Source: Diploscapter coronatus (lineage: Eukaryota > Nematoda > Chromadorea > Rhabditida > Rhabditidae). From it: 64,000 nucleotides of DNA. The stretch is taken from NCBI GenBank assembly GCA_964036155.1, contig OZ038423.1, forward strand, positions 18,677,249 to 18,741,248, in the 5' to 3' direction. Both the position numbers and the translations under genes were made by a program. Positions 39,557-52,262 of this stretch are shown here, one piece after another (within the stretch, counting starts at the first letter, position 1; every line of letters starts with the position of its first letter). The notes under the pieces were generated by a model, which ran no database searches, was not told where the DNA came from, and worked only from the letters and a program-made list of their open reading frames with translations.

Positions 39557-40228
39557 AAATGAGTATTCAAAAGTGGGCTCATTGGAAGTTAGTTGCAATG
39601 TGAAGTAGAGCATTTATAATGAAGAGAAAAGTTGCAAAATTTGAAGTCTACAAAAGAGTAAATTGATCGAAGTTCATGGTTATTGTTTGAAATGTTTTTT
39701 GCTTGGTGCCAATTTGTAAAATTCTTTGATTGCTGCTATCGGTCGCTGACTAAAAAATAACGTCGATGACTCCAGGCTAGTATCGGCGGTCAGATACCGT
39801 GAGAAATAATACGGCTTTTTCCAAACACATCACTTTTTTTCGAGTATTTACATTTTCTACTCTATTGTCTACGAATCAATATTGCTTTTCAGAGAGAAAT
39901 TCAACTAATTAACTATAGCTGGAGAGTGCGAGCACATTTTCGAAACTCTTTTATAGCAAAAAAGTTTTCTTTTTACTTTCGGACGACCATTTTTTCGTCT
40001 ATGCAGCCAAATTGCAAGTGGACATGAGCACGTATACAAAAGGGGGCGGGGCCTAATTTTCTCATTTTTGTGACTAGTGACCAAGGGGCCATCCACCCGT
40101 TTAGGCCATATCCCGGTAGAAGAACTTTTGTCCAAATGCAGTTCCCCTCCGGGTTATTCGAGTCTTAGCTTTTTTCTTATTTTGTTTCGCTGGAGGTTAT
40201 TTTTCGAGATTTCTTAGCTGATCCCAAC
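39557..40228. other. intergenic region between caspase and beta-trefoil gene
   Basis: Nothing coding is supported. It contains the caspase 3' end and the promoter of the next gene. A TTTCTTAG acceptor-like site lies about 12 nt before the ATG at 40229 and could be a trans-splice site. Confidence 0.45.
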
Positions 40229-41616
40229 ATGGGTGGCAGAACTCACGTAGCTAATGCCACTCGTTATAACATTTGGGTTCAATGCGATTCTGATAGACAC
40301 ATCATGACCGAGAGATCCCAGCAAGTTGTCGATAGCTATTCGGAGGAATACAAAAAAATCTTTTCGGATGAAGACTCTGCATCTGCTGGTAACATTTATA
40401 TTCGTAGGGGTCGAAAATGGGGAGCCGGCCCCCAGCCCCATTTTCGTCCCTCTCTCCATTCGATTATTTTTTTAATGATAAAATTTTTAGGGACACAAAT
40501 GAGCACCTTTTTTGAACGGGGAGAAGCTGAATTTGAAGGTAATGGTAAACGCAGTGAAAGCAGTCATCATGAACATGCTAGTGTCAAATTTTCAGATTCT
40601 TAAAAGTAATTAATTTTAGAAGATTCAAACTCATCGGACAAACAATCGGCCTTTAAACGAATCATGCTTAATGTGGCCAAATCTAGCGAATTTGTGCTTA
40701 TAGAGCCCGGAGAATATCGGGCATTTGTTACTACAGGACAATTAGTATATGTGACTATTTATATTGAGTCTGGCAAAGATCGTAAGTTTTTCAGGGGTCG
40801 CGAAAATGGGGTCGGATCGGCCCACCCTCGTGTCGGCGCTTCTCCTAGGTTCATATTTTATCAACTTTTGAGGTATGGGTCGGACATGGGGTCGGAGCTA
40901 GTCCTAGGAAGCTGCGACCGAGGGCTCTGAGGGACCGGTCCCATTTTCGGTCCCAGTTTTTTTTTTTTTTTATCAAAATGACAAATTTCCGTCTTTAGTT
41001 TACCCTATCTTTTTTAGGTTTCGAAACGGTGGTCACCGCATTGCCTATTGAACGCGATCGTAGTATAATCGTTCGAAATGATGGTCGAGTACGCCTTCAA
41101 AAATATGGAGGGGGTCTATTCACAGATGAAAATGGAATAGACCTTAAAGCAGGGCTAATGAAGACGAAGATCAGGGAAAGCGTGAAGATGGAGGACAGTG
41201 CAAACACAAAGGAGCATGATAACTCTCGTCAGCTGTCGGCTGAGTCGAGCGGTCGTCGATGTCTTAAGTCGATTCACGGAACATTTTTGCGTGCGTACGA
41301 CTCCGATTGGAAGGTGGACATGGCGTCTGGACCGGCAGGAGCCTGGGAGCATTGGTACGTCGAGGACTGGGGCGGCAAAGTGGTCTTCAAGGCGATTCAT
41401 TCGCCCGGACGATTCTTGAGTGGACATCCGGATGGTAGCGTGAACTTGGTAGATCGACCAAAGTCCTGGGAGACTTGGAAGCCGTTCAAGAACGACGACG
41501 GGTCGTGGTCGTTTCTAAGCACTCATGGTAAATGGCTGAGTGCAGACAAAAACGAATCAGTTTACACCGTGGACAGTTGTGCTGCTTGGGAGCATTTTCG
41601 GCTCGACTCGTGGTAA
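40229..41616 (+). CDS. fascin-like beta-trefoil domain protein
   Basis: Four exons (40229-40388, 40491-40538, 40620-40781, 41018-41616) sum to 323 codons. The N-terminal half starts MGGRTHVANATRYNIWV and has an unassigned beta-rich look. The last 120 residues contain repeated units of the fascin/actin-crosslinking trefoil type: KSIHGTFLRAYD, KAIHSPGRFLSG, FLSTHGKWLSAD, each followed by a W-E-[HT]-[WF] strand. No signal peptide is present, so it is probably cytoplasmic. Binding to actin or another ligand is inferred from the fold only. The middle Lys/Glu/Ser-rich linker joins the two halves. Introns 1 and 3 contain related hairpins. Confidence 0.8.
40389..40490. repeat. hairpin-filled intron 1 of the beta-trefoil gene
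   Basis: The 102-nt intron is dominated by an imperfect inverted repeat. The left arm is AGGGGTCGAAAATGGGG and the right arm is CCCCATTTTCGTCCCT, separated by a GCC/GGC-rich loop. The same arm occurs in intron 3 of this gene. Confidence 0.8.
40782..41017. repeat. hairpin-containing intron 3 of the beta-trefoil gene
   Basis: The left arm GGGGTCGCGAAAATGGGG sits a few bases after the donor. The inverted right arm GGTCCCATTTTCGGTCCC sits just before a T-tract near the acceptor. The arms are clearly related to those in intron 1. The interior is GC-rich with further short inverted repeats, unlike the AT-rich surroundings. Confidence 0.8.
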
Positions 41617-43049
41617 TAAGCAGAATTTATTAATGTTTATTTCCCTTTACATTTTCCTGTGTTAATCTTTTCGGAATTGGCTTAATTTTACTCCAGAATT
41701 GAAAGAAGAAAGAATTGTTCCTATTTCGTACAGTAATTTTAATGCCATATACACACTTATTAATATGCTAGTTAATGATGTACTTAAAATTTATCCATCT
41801 GTAACAAAATTTATACTTGATGATAATTATGTTAAAGTTTAGGATAGTTCAGGAAATAAACATATTGATATAAATGTGGTGCTTCAAATGATACATATAA
41901 TTTTTAAATATCGCATCACAAAGCGACAACTGAAAATTTGCTTTCGTTTATCTGTTTATATTTCAAAAAAATTGCTCCACTAATAGTTCAGTATTGTAGC
42001 AAATAAGTGTTGAAAATTTTATAGAAATTATGCATTTAGGAGTGAATGTCAGTAAGAACCAAAGTCGGTATAAACAGGGGTTCGCAAATCGGGCTGATTT
42101 TAACATATTTTGTTCAGTTTTCACGCTGATTCTCATGGTGATAACTTTTTTCTCGAAAATCGATTACTGTAACGGATTACGGTAGTTCGAATGTTGTTTT
42201 TCAGATCCGACCTCATGAGGAAGTTAATAACTTTCTTATTTCTAGACCAAATTGAATGAATCTTTTTTTTGTAGACTTTGAATAGGAGAATAAAGTAAAA
42301 ATGTAAAGAAAATTTTTCAATTATTTTTGGCGGAAAATTATTGATGGTAACAAGTGGTCGTAGTTACATGATTTGTAGCTTTTTATGGGCTATCCAATAC
42401 TGAAAATCGTCTTCGATTTGGTTCAGAAATAAGAAAGTTATGAATTTTTTTGATATGGGGCATGTAAAAACTTGAAATTAGCATAACTCCGCCCACTTGC
42501 ATTTTACGAAAAACGGGTAGCACCATGATGATCAGCGTGAAAAACTACTATATACATGAAAATCAGTCAAATCGACGGACCCCTGTTCCTCACCTCTTCC
42601 TTATGACTTTGATTTTTCCTGATATCCACTCTTAATTCTGTTCAAATATGTATATGTAGTATTAAAAATTTCATTCTGTGACAAACTTGGGAAAATATAA
42701 TAAATCTATCAGACACAATTTTTATTTGTGGCATTTTCAGTAGGCTTATCTTAAAGACAAATAAAGCCTTCTTCCTCGAATGGGAGTTTTAAATTTTATA
42801 CATCAGCCTAATATTTTGGGCAGAAAAACCTGCGTCTTCGCTATAATGCAGATAATCTCAAAATGCCTTTGTGAATCTCAGATAATAACACCTGCTTGAG
42901 TCTATCACCCAGGTGATGGTTTCAAAATAGTAAGTACGATTAATAACGGCCTGCAACTTGAAACATACCGAATAAGATAGCTCTGCTAAACATTCAAGAT
43001 TTTGCTTGAATATCATTCTATAATCGATTGAAGGGATAGTGTCATAAAG
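41617..43049. other. intergenic region with one MITE
   Basis: No supported coding sequence. AT-rich. It contains the inverted-repeat element at 42073-42587 and AATAAA hexamers shortly after the beta-trefoil gene. Confidence 0.5.
42073..42587. mobile_element. MITE with ~70-bp terminal inverted repeats
   Basis: It starts AACAGGGGTTCG and ends with ...GACCCCTGTT. The inner parts also match inverted, including TTCACGCTGATTCTCATGGTG at the left against its near complement at the right. About 515 bp, non-coding. No obvious target-site duplication. Confidence 0.8.
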
Positions 43050-46000
43050 ATGAAGATCAACCTATTCTTATTGATATTCAGCAGCTTCTATTTCGTGCTT
43101 CTTATAAATTCAGAAGTGTGTAAGATTCATACTGAAGAAGATTTTGCAAATCTGAAAGATGGTTGCACAGGTAACTTTATAACAAAATGTAAACGCCATT
43201 CCAAAATTAAAGAAAAAAAAATAATTTGGAAATGGCGCAACACTAAATAAGTGCAATATAAAAATTTTACTGATCAGATGGTCAGAAACTAAGTCATAAG
43301 ATGGGAGCTTCTTGAACAAGACACAGAGACATAGGGAACACACTCGAAAAGGAGGCAGGTCTCGAAATTTCAAATAGGGATAGGGTCTGGTAGATTGATT
43401 ACTGCCTCCAAATGTGCTCGTTATTTTGAGGTCATAATCGATCTATCATGTCCTGTCCCTATCTCTATTCGTCCAGGTTTAAATTCGTCAGGCCTGTCTT
43501 TTCAAGTATGTGGCCTGGTGTCTTATTCAAGAAGCTCCCATCTTATAGCTTAGTTTCTGAGCATCCGACGTCCATCTGATCAGTAAACTTTTATATCGCA
43601 TTTATTTAGTGTATTACGTCCTTTCCAAGAGGCCAAAAATGAAGTTCGAAAGAATGAAGAAAAGAGGAGTTCCCTTCTATACCCAGTTTTCACATCATGC
43701 TTTATATTGGGTTCTCATTTCTGAAAATCTTCATCTTTAGAAGTGGATGGTTTTGTAGCAGTGACTCCGGAACTACCTAATACTGTCAATGAAACATGGC
43801 TGGAACAGAAATTTTCAACTGTAACCAAAATTACAGGAATTATAGTGGCAAGTCCATCTTATAGTAAACCTTGTGTAATTATATATTTGAAATAATTTTG
43901 ATCATATGAAATTGTTCCATAATAAGCAAAATCTTATGATATGGAAATATTATGGGCCCAAATTTCACCCATATTAGATTCCTTTCGTGTACATAAAATG
44001 TTCCATTCGTGCATACTTTTAATTATCGTCATAGGTAGTTATTTGATACAAAATAAAGCAAACTGGCGTGTAGTTTTTATGCGAAGGAATTAGCAAATTA
44101 TTTGCAGTAAACTTACGATATTTTATGGATGAAGTAATGATTTTGATTATTTGTATTTGCTGAGGGCTCCAAGTAGATATTCTGAGCTGATTTTTCAGAT
44201 AAAATTCTTGCATGGAATATAATCAGTGTTGCAAATAAGACTTGCGGAAAAATCAAATTTTAAAAAATCCAGTCGAAAGAATAAATCGCTCTAAATGAAT
44301 GCATTTTGGCAACTTCAAGTTTCTCGTGCATTTTTTGTGAGCATATTCTGTCCTGATTATTGGCAGAGAACCATTCTATTAGGCTTATCACCAATAGGAG
44401 TGGTCTTTCATGAAACTTTGGGTTGAAGGATAATTTCTTTTCGAATGTTTGCTTTTAAACTACCACGTTTCTACCAAAACGCATTTCTGCAGGGGGACAG
44501 AGTTCGGGGACTCTAGTAATTACGCACTTTGCATTTTCGAATTTACGCATAACTTATTTTGTATCAAGCAATTGCTTTTTTGACAATACATGTACATACA
44601 TATTCAGTCTTCATCCAAAATTGTCAGATTATAGATATGATTTAATTTTAGATAATGGGAACAAATTTGGTGAATATTACTTTCTTGCGAAACTTAGAGA
44701 CAGTTGAACTTATGACGGACTTGAATCCTGAAATGCTTCAACGTAAGAAAATTAGAGTATATTTGATGAGATTGAAGGAATCAAAAGGTTTCCTGAATGT
44801 GATATTGGGTTGGTGCGTAATTCATTGCCAGTTTTAATTTTCAAAAGTTTCCAATGTTGCGCAAAGTAAATTAGCGAAGGACTGTAGCATCTATGAGGGC
44901 AGTATTCAAAGATTATTAGGGTAGAGATTCTACTTTCCTGCCTCACTTGTCTAATTTTTCCAGGGTAGAAGTAGGTGGAACTTATGTTGACAAGGGAAAT
45001 TGCAGAAATATCCGCCTGATTTAGCTGATTTTTTCATCATAGGGGTATTTCAGTGCGTAGATGACGGATCTGAAGTCAAAAGGCGCAATGGCAACCGTTC
45101 TGGTCTTGGAAATCCTGAAAACCGTTTTATGCAGTGAGAAATTGAAGTTTCAAACTAGCATACATTATTTTCCTGCAACATAATCACTTCTCTATTATAA
45201 AAGCTGTAAAAGCGTTTAGGATTACCAAGACCAGGGAGGCTGCCATTGCACTTTTTGAATTCAGAATCGTGGTCAGCGTCATGAAAACCCCATAGTGAAA
45301 AAAACAGCCAAATCGGAGGCGGAGATTTCTGAAACTTATCTTGTGAGATATTACAGTTTAGAAGAAGCATCTTCCAAAATCTTCTATAAAGTGTCTAGAA
45401 ATGAGATCCGAAATATCATTTTATATTATTTATTCTTATCATCTGCTAATGAAGACTCTCCGATAAATTAGGCATTATCCAGTTCATTAATCTGTTGCCT
45501 AGATAATAAATCGTGCGAGGAGAGATGACATGTCAAGAATTAACTTTGCCAGTTTCGTTGCCTTGCAGCTCCCCTATTAGGTGCTCTAGAGATTTCAAGT
45601 AAATGCAGAATAAGTGCCTGATAGTCAAGATGGTCCTAGTTAACATTTGTATATTTCGGATTTTTCTATGTAGAAAGGAAAAATATCGACTTTGTCTGGC
45701 AACGACTTATGCACCAAACCAATACATTTTTAGAGAAAAATATTGCAGATTAATTCTATCATATAAATATATATTATGATATTTGTAATAAACATAATAA
45801 TAATAATATTTTTAGAAATGCAAGCGTTAGTGGTGATTGCGGGCAACCAGGAGGCAAAATCGATAGATCTCGGCAAACTGACTCGAGTGGCTATCAAGGA
45901 CAACCAGTTGTGTAGGCTGCAATTGAAGAGCTTTCGATTTAAAAGATATATTTAAAATTTAGTGACAATACTGATCGCATCCAATACATTCTGTCTGGAA

Positions 46001-49000
46001 GAGGCAACATCCATTCGACTTCTGCAACAATACGCCGTCATCGGTGACACTCCAATATGCAATCCTACCAGTACGTTCCTTTCAACTATCCACCTTATTG
46101 CTCCATTTGTAACCTTCAGAAGTTCACTGCATGACTTCTTTAACTCCCAATAATCCCGTGTCAGTATTCATGCCATCGAACTTGCCTGCTGGGTGTCAAA
46201 TATTGTACGGTGGAATAGTATTCCAAAAAGAAGGAGATGAACAGTAAGTAATTTTGTTGAGCGAATTCTCAAGTTGGAATTCAAAATCATTCAGCATGAA
46301 TCGTTTCACACTAAAATATTTTCGTAAAAATGAATTCACGTATTTTGAATTCTCTACAGCTTTGCATATTTTATATTTTTCTAGGGAAATAATACAAAAA
46401 TTGCACTTGTATATTTTCTCACTCATTATGCTCTAACAATTTTCTATTTCTCGAATTTGAGAGTAGCATTAATGAAATTCTATCTAAAAATAACTATACA
46501 GAGTGACAATTAAATACGGAAGACGTCCTCTAGGGCGCCATATCTCAAATAATATAAATTCAAAGCTATCAAATTTAGGTATTTTTGAAATTTTCACACC
46601 AAGATTAGTAAGTCTGTCGAGTTATTTGAAATTCGGATACTTTGTACGACCGCTGTAATACATAATTTACTGTGTTATTAATCGCGAGTCTTGTCAAGTA
46701 CAATTTCGACATTAATTCAGAATTTACTCTGAATCTCAAATATTTCGAAACGAAATCTAAAAGTGACATTAAATCATTGGAGGATCTAACTGTCAATTTC
46801 ATCCTATTTTGGCATATCTGAATTGTAGTGATGTCAACAGGATTCAGAATATCGCAATCTCAATGAATGTTTTAAAAGTATCATGAGTCCACCTCGAAAA
46901 CTAATCCAAAATCAAATTTTACCACAATTCTTTCTGATGATTATATACTCTATTGGTGTTTTTCATAAAATAGATAGAAAAGGAATTCAAAATGTACTAT
47001 AATTTGAATCTTTCAACGATGGAAGAGGTGCGTCTCCCGTATTTAATTGTCACGCTGTATAATTTTTTGTTATATAATTATTTCAAGATATTTTGCATTA
47101 TAACATAAATTGTCGTATTTAGGATTAACTCCAAGATTTCAACTATTGAATTCATTTCTGGATTTAATGGTATAATAGAAACTGGAATGACAACGATCAA
47201 TTTTACGAGTTTAACTCACATTGTGAATCCTCTAGGTAGGAATAGACGGAGTTGCATGCATATGTTTATTAATACATGATGCAATATGCAATAAAGTGCT
47301 GAACAGATTTGCTAATCTAAATGTCGTAGCATTTGATCAGCAAAATCTATTTGAAAATGTCGTTACATTCATTTCTCAATGTAAAAATGTGATTTTCAAA
47401 TCACAAACACATGGGGCTAAAATATAATGCAGTGGGACGACCAAAAGTTTGAACACAGACATGATTTTAGCTTCAACCGTAAATCAAATTTCATTGAAGC
47501 AATTCAACCGAAATTTAGAACTCTTTGAGTATTTTAAGCAGAAAACATTTGCTACATTTCGGGTGTTTCGGTTCGAATTATCTCGATAGATGGTTGACTC
47601 TAGAAATTATATTTGTGTGTAACTTTGGTCGCTACCTTTTACCTTTGCATCTGCCAGCACAGCCGATATCAGCCTTGGTAGAGACCGAGGAATCAGCAGA
47701 ACTCCCCCGTGAAATTGCAGAAATTGACTGAGCACAATCATTCTCGATCCAATTTCAGACTGTGCTCAGATTGAGATTTTGCTTGGAGTGAGCACAGTTC
47801 GTTTTGGACCGTGCAATTTTCTTGAATTGCGAAATCGACTGAGCTCGGTCGGTCTAGCAGATGCAAAGTAGTTCATCTTTAATAGAAAATATGTTCGAAA
47901 TTTCAAGTAATGATAACAACTTTCCGATAGCTATAATGATAAATTTCCAATTATAATGCTGACGACCTTTCTAGTTATAAACTATTTAATTTAATCGATG
48001 TGAATAATACTTTTCCTTAGGTGCATCTTATCCTACACTCTGTATTGCGGCCAATCCTCAGCTAAACAACCTCATGGTTCCAAATCTGAAGGTTCGTGAC
48101 GTAATACAATTTGAACAAGTAAAGTGGCGCACGAAAATTTGTAACAATACCTGATATTTGAATAATTTGTTCCGGGAGATTTCATTAATCAGCCTAAGTG
48201 AAATTTCGAGGATGAATCTCAACGATGTTATCTTCAATTAGGTCCAGGGAAGACGATCGTCAGAAACTTTGCAACCTACCCCAGTATCTTTTTTGAAGAA
48301 AGAATTCTATCTCTAACTTATCGTTACCAAATAAATCCACTTTTTCTTGGATATAACTATGATTTCTCTCTTGCGATTCATCCTCGTTATATTTCTTTTT
48401 GCCCGATAAAAATACTCCCTGAGTGTGTCTCCAAATCGGCAAATTTGCAGAAGAAAATTTTCTACAGTAAGGACATAGATATGGTACATTTAATAAATTA
48501 TTCACTTATCCAAATCTTCATGTGCAACTGTATTTTAATATGAAATATAGTTAAAAAACCTAATTTCTCTTTGATCCTGAATGACGAACTATTTACTTGC
48601 ATAGAAAGTTATGATTACAATTTGATGCAAATATACATCTTTGCAGAGCTTGAAGACCACAGCTCCATTAGTGAGAAGAGTTGATCCACAGAGTCAAGAG
48701 GAAACTGAGGAACCACCCATCCTTATTTATCAAAACCCAGCACTTTCCTTGACAGAAGATATTGTAAGTTTATGCGTTAAATGCAGCATGTTATCAAATT
48801 CGAAGAAGGGTTTTATTTCTCGAATAGAAAATATTCATTTGGAATACTGAATATAGCACAGCAAGGAGTTTAAAAAAAACTATAATTTGCATTTAACTTG
48901 CTCACCCGTTTACCATTAGCCAATTGAATTAAAATATGACTTCTTTTACGACTTCAATACATAAGAATGATACAATGATTTACACTGTACAAAATCATTG

Positions 49001-50092
49001 TAACTGGAGGATGTTGAAAACATTACAAAAAATATCGAATTTTCGTTCATAAGTATGCCTGAAAAAGTGAATTCAAAATCGAAATGCAAATAGAATCTTA
49101 TTACCAAGAACCGATAAATTGAGACTTAATAAATGCCGCGAAATTTTAAAATTAAAGTGTACATTGCGTAATTTCAAATAGTCGTAAAATCATCTCTTGA
49201 ATAACTGATTTATCGTCAAATCGATTGCAAACACTGCTTATTTCCGTGCATTTTACTGTCTCACTTTTTCGGTAAACGACAAAAATTTCCTTAATCTTGA
49301 CTCCGCTGCTATGAAAAAACCTTCATCAGTACGCATTTCGAAAATTCCACATATTGCAGTGCAATCTCTTCAAATCTATAAATTCATCGCTAAAAATTGT
49401 AACACTTGTGGTAGAAAACAAAGGAGACTGTGTCAGTGGAGATGGTAGTCTCGATTTAAAACAAACACCGGAATTTACTATCGAGGTAATGCTGGTTTTT
49501 CATGTACTATAAATATAAATCATATGTTTGACAATTAAAAATAATGGCATGATAATCATCTAATCGCTGATATTGCTTGAAGTACGATAACTTTCGATAT
49601 TTACATGCACATACATCTAATGTCATATTTTTATGGAAAAAAAACCCTATAAATTATCTTTAGAATCCTGGATCAGGGACTGGAAAAGTTATTAGCGTAG
49701 AACCACCTGCCGAGCTACAGGGACAGGATGGAGAATATTATGGCCAGGTAAGCTAATAATCATTTGCATATACATATTATTACTCAATGTCTCGCAATTT
49801 GTAAATGAAATTTGACATTATTTACAATGCTGATTGAAGTAAATGTATCATAGTATTGAACAACATGTGATACACTAAAGTCGTCACTTGAAAATATTCC
49901 TATTTAAATACCTACGTTAGTTTGCATGCATTAAATATCGATATGTTATAAATCTGATTAATAACCAAATAATTTTTGATTCTATTAAAGATATAATATT
50001 ATTTGAAGGATTACGGCGATTATGATTCTGCAACCCGGTTTTCGTCGATTCCATCATGCCTAACTATGCTTGCCCTGGCTCGACTTATGTAA
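43050..50092 (+). CDS. receptor L-domain surface protein (irld-like)
   Basis: Thirteen exons (43050-43170, 43741-43847, 44652-44742, 45816-45911, 45963-46070, 46165-46243, 47123-47235, 48021-48091, 48242-48283, 48647-48763, 49360-49485, 49664-49747, 50009-50092) sum to 413 codons. Residues 1-22 are a signal peptide (MKINLFLLIFSSFYFVLLIN). The body has the repeated beta-helix signature of insulin/EGF-receptor L domains: TGIIVIMGTNLVNITFLRNL and, later, EFISGFNGIIETGMTTINF, with paired Cys residues. The C-terminal third is polar and Pro-rich, ending in a short hydrophobic run (IPSCLTMLALARLM) that may direct GPI attachment. There is no kinase domain. Nematodes have an expanded family of such kinase-less proteins with sensory or signalling roles. 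Intron 2 appears to use a GC donor. Confidence 0.85.
43241..43611. mobile_element. MITE with ~80-bp inverted repeats
   Basis: Left end CACTAAATAAGTGCAATATA and right end ATATCGCATTTATTTAGTG are inverted matches. The match continues through TTTACTGATCAGATGG and AAGATGGGAGCTTCTTGAA. 371 bp in intron 1 of the L-domain gene. Confidence 0.85.
46497..47059. mobile_element. mariner-type MITE with TA target duplication
   Basis: Left TACAGAGTGACAATTAAATA and its inverted right copy TATTTAATTGTCACGCTGTA bound 563 bp, flanked by TA on both sides. Tc1/mariner elements duplicate TA. It is non-coding and lies in an intron of the L-domain gene. Confidence 0.88.
47643..47868. mobile_element. possible small MITE
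   Basis: Ends CTTTGCATCTGC and GCAGATGCAAAG are exact inverted copies 226 bp apart, with weaker inner matches. It lies in an intron of the L-domain gene. Interior contains several GAGCACA-type direct repeats. Confidence 0.5.
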
Positions 50093-50541
50093 TGCTATTA
50101 TAATGGAACAAATAATAATAATAATATCGTTTATGATAATTTGATTTCCCACTACATATTTATTTGTTTTTTTCTCGTTATTCTCAATAAAATGTTGCAT
50201 AAGTAAACACTCCTTGTTATGTTAGTGATTTATGTATGATACCTGAAATGGTCGTGAATAAATTATTATTATATTGTTTGTGATAACTTTTCATAAGTAA
50301 TTTTAGGGGCATGATTTAAATCCGCTTCAAATTAAAAAGAAAAAAAACTTTATTCGTCTTCATACGCATATTTTTCTAGCCACTCGAGTAATTAATAAAC
50401 GTGAGTAATGATGCCTTCATTTTCATTTTCATTTTTATTTCGAATTCTCGACCAACTACTCGATAAAGCTTTATATAATGGGTTGTAAAAATAAATAATA
50501 AAGAGCAAATGCGTGAATTTGAAAAGATCATGATATGCGAA
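50093..50541. other. convergent 3' region
   Basis: AT-rich spacer where the plus-strand L-domain gene and the minus-strand mucin-like gene end facing each other. Several AATAAA hexamers occur on both strands. No coding sequence seen. Confidence 0.5.
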
Positions 50542-52050
50542 CTATCGACATGCGAAAATGCACACGAGTGCTGCTAACAATGAAATGACTGTGGTGCTCC
50601 AAGGCATCTGCCGCTGAGATGCAAAGCCTGGAGTTGCCGTCGTGAAGTAGGTGGTTGTCGATGTGGCCGCTGGCGGGACTGTCGATTTCGTGGAAGAAGG
50701 GCTCGTATTCGGTTGAGGACTCGAGGGTGGCTGTGTCTGTGGAGGAGTTGATGAAGATTGAATGGGTTGAGGACTCGATGGAGAGGTAACTGGCGGATTC
50801 GTCGACGAGGCTGGAATGATACTTGCTGTTGGACTGGGGGAAGGACTATTTTTAACGGAAGTGCTTGTTTGGGGCGGAGAACTACTACTAGAAGGAAGTG
50901 GAGATGTGGATGGGGATTGAGATTGGGTAGTTACGATGGGTGGAAGGGTAGAGTTCTGGGTAGTGGGACTGTTTTGGGGAGAAGTTGTTGTGGTAATTTG
51001 TGGCGCTGTTACAGTGCTGACACCGCCACTACTGTTTGTAGTGGGTATAGTTTGGGGATTAGTGCTAGTGGGCAAGGATGATGTCGAGATAGGGGTGATG
51101 GTTGAACTACCTGCAGGTGGATTGGAGGTGGATGCTGGAGGGGCCTGGCTAGGTGTTGATGATTGTGTAGGGGGTGGGGAACTGCTGGCAGGTGGTTGTT
51201 GGGTGGAGACTGACGAGAGTGGCGGATTCTGTGTCTGTTGAGTAGACTGAGTGGATTGAGGCGGGCCTGTCGTGGGCGAGGAGGTTGGAATCGGACTCGA
51301 GGTTGGTTGGGGAGAAGTTGTCGTTATATTCTCTGCCAGCACGACTTTAGGAACTGAAAGACGACTTGAGTAAACTAACATTGAAAAAACCTAATATTCC
51401 TTACTGTTAACAGCTCCTTGATATCCGTAGGTGTTAGTTCCGTTCTTCCCATATACAGAAAATGAATAACGACCCTAATATATTCCAAATTGGAAATAAA
51501 ATTAACAAGCTAATTACATTATTATTCAAGGTAATTTGGTGAAATCCTTGATTGGCAATATTAACTGTAAACACATAATATGTAACATCATCGATTTTGT
51601 GGCTCGTATAATTCGTTGTTGTACTCATCAGATGCTGTCCATCTATATAAAGAGTTGAGCAGGCGGTAATGTTACAAAATACCTAAAAATATTAACATAA
51701 TGTTCATTAGAGTTAGAAATTTGCAAACAATTCCAAGCTTTGGTTAACTCATTATTGTATTCGCTCATGTGAAATGTCTCCTTGATGTTTGATAAAATTT
51801 ATATTTATTCAGAAGACTGATCTTTTTAAAAAATTCATTTCAGATATTCCATTTCAATGCAAACTGTAATGTGAAAATACCGCAATTATTATGTTTTCCT
51901 CGAGGAAATGTGATTTATTCCCAGAGTATGTTATTCTGATAATTCTTATTTTTCAGACCTTAGATGACAATACAAAGGATCGCGTTTATTTACCTCAATT
52001 CCATCGTTATCAAATCGAGTGTAGAAAGTAGATGGTTGATTTGTTATGGG
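50542..52050 (-). CDS. mucin-like GPI-anchored protein with IgGFc-binding-like N-terminus (5' end not found)
   Basis: Exons on the minus strand: a partial one ending at 51994, then 51518-51682, 51405-51474 and 50542-51353. They join in frame. The first part has conserved strands and a Cys pair (VFCNITACSTLYIDG, then GRYSFSVYGKN..TYGYQGA), resembling the end of an IgGFc-binding protein N-terminal domain. About 230 residues of Thr/Ser/Pro repeats follow, a mucin stalk expected to be O-glycosylated. The last 18 residues are hydrophobic and end in a short CR tail, as for a GPI signal. No signal peptide or start codon is visible: the frame closes upstream of about 52030 where a hairpin lies. The gene may be 5'-truncated or have distant first exons. 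Confidence 0.7.
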
Positions 52051-52126
52051 TGCGGGTCAAGTCTCCCAGCTTTTCTTCTAATGCCACTATTTTCATGAAA
52101 ATGTGGGAGAACTCGATCCGCACCCA
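52047..52126. repeat. 80-bp imperfect hairpin
   Basis: The left arm TGGGTGCGGGTCAAGTCTC and right arm GAGAACTCGATCCGCACCCA are inverted near-copies of about 24 bp, flanking a 32-nt loop. It sits exactly where the mucin-like gene loses its frame and about 140 bp before the proteasome gene start. Confidence 0.8.
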
Positions 52127-52262
52127 AATTTCATTCGACATTTTCTGCAATGCGCCCTCATTCTAAGTCGTTATTTTGCAGACTCGCGTTCATGATGATT
52201 TTGTCCTCTTTCAAAAAGCCTTCCTCATTCATCTTCTGTTCTGTTTCAGAGCCGAATCGACA

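Noticed and set aside
50758..51241. Gly/Trp/Val-rich plus-strand frames
   Set aside because: Shadows of the minus-strand Thr/Ser/Pro mucin repeats.
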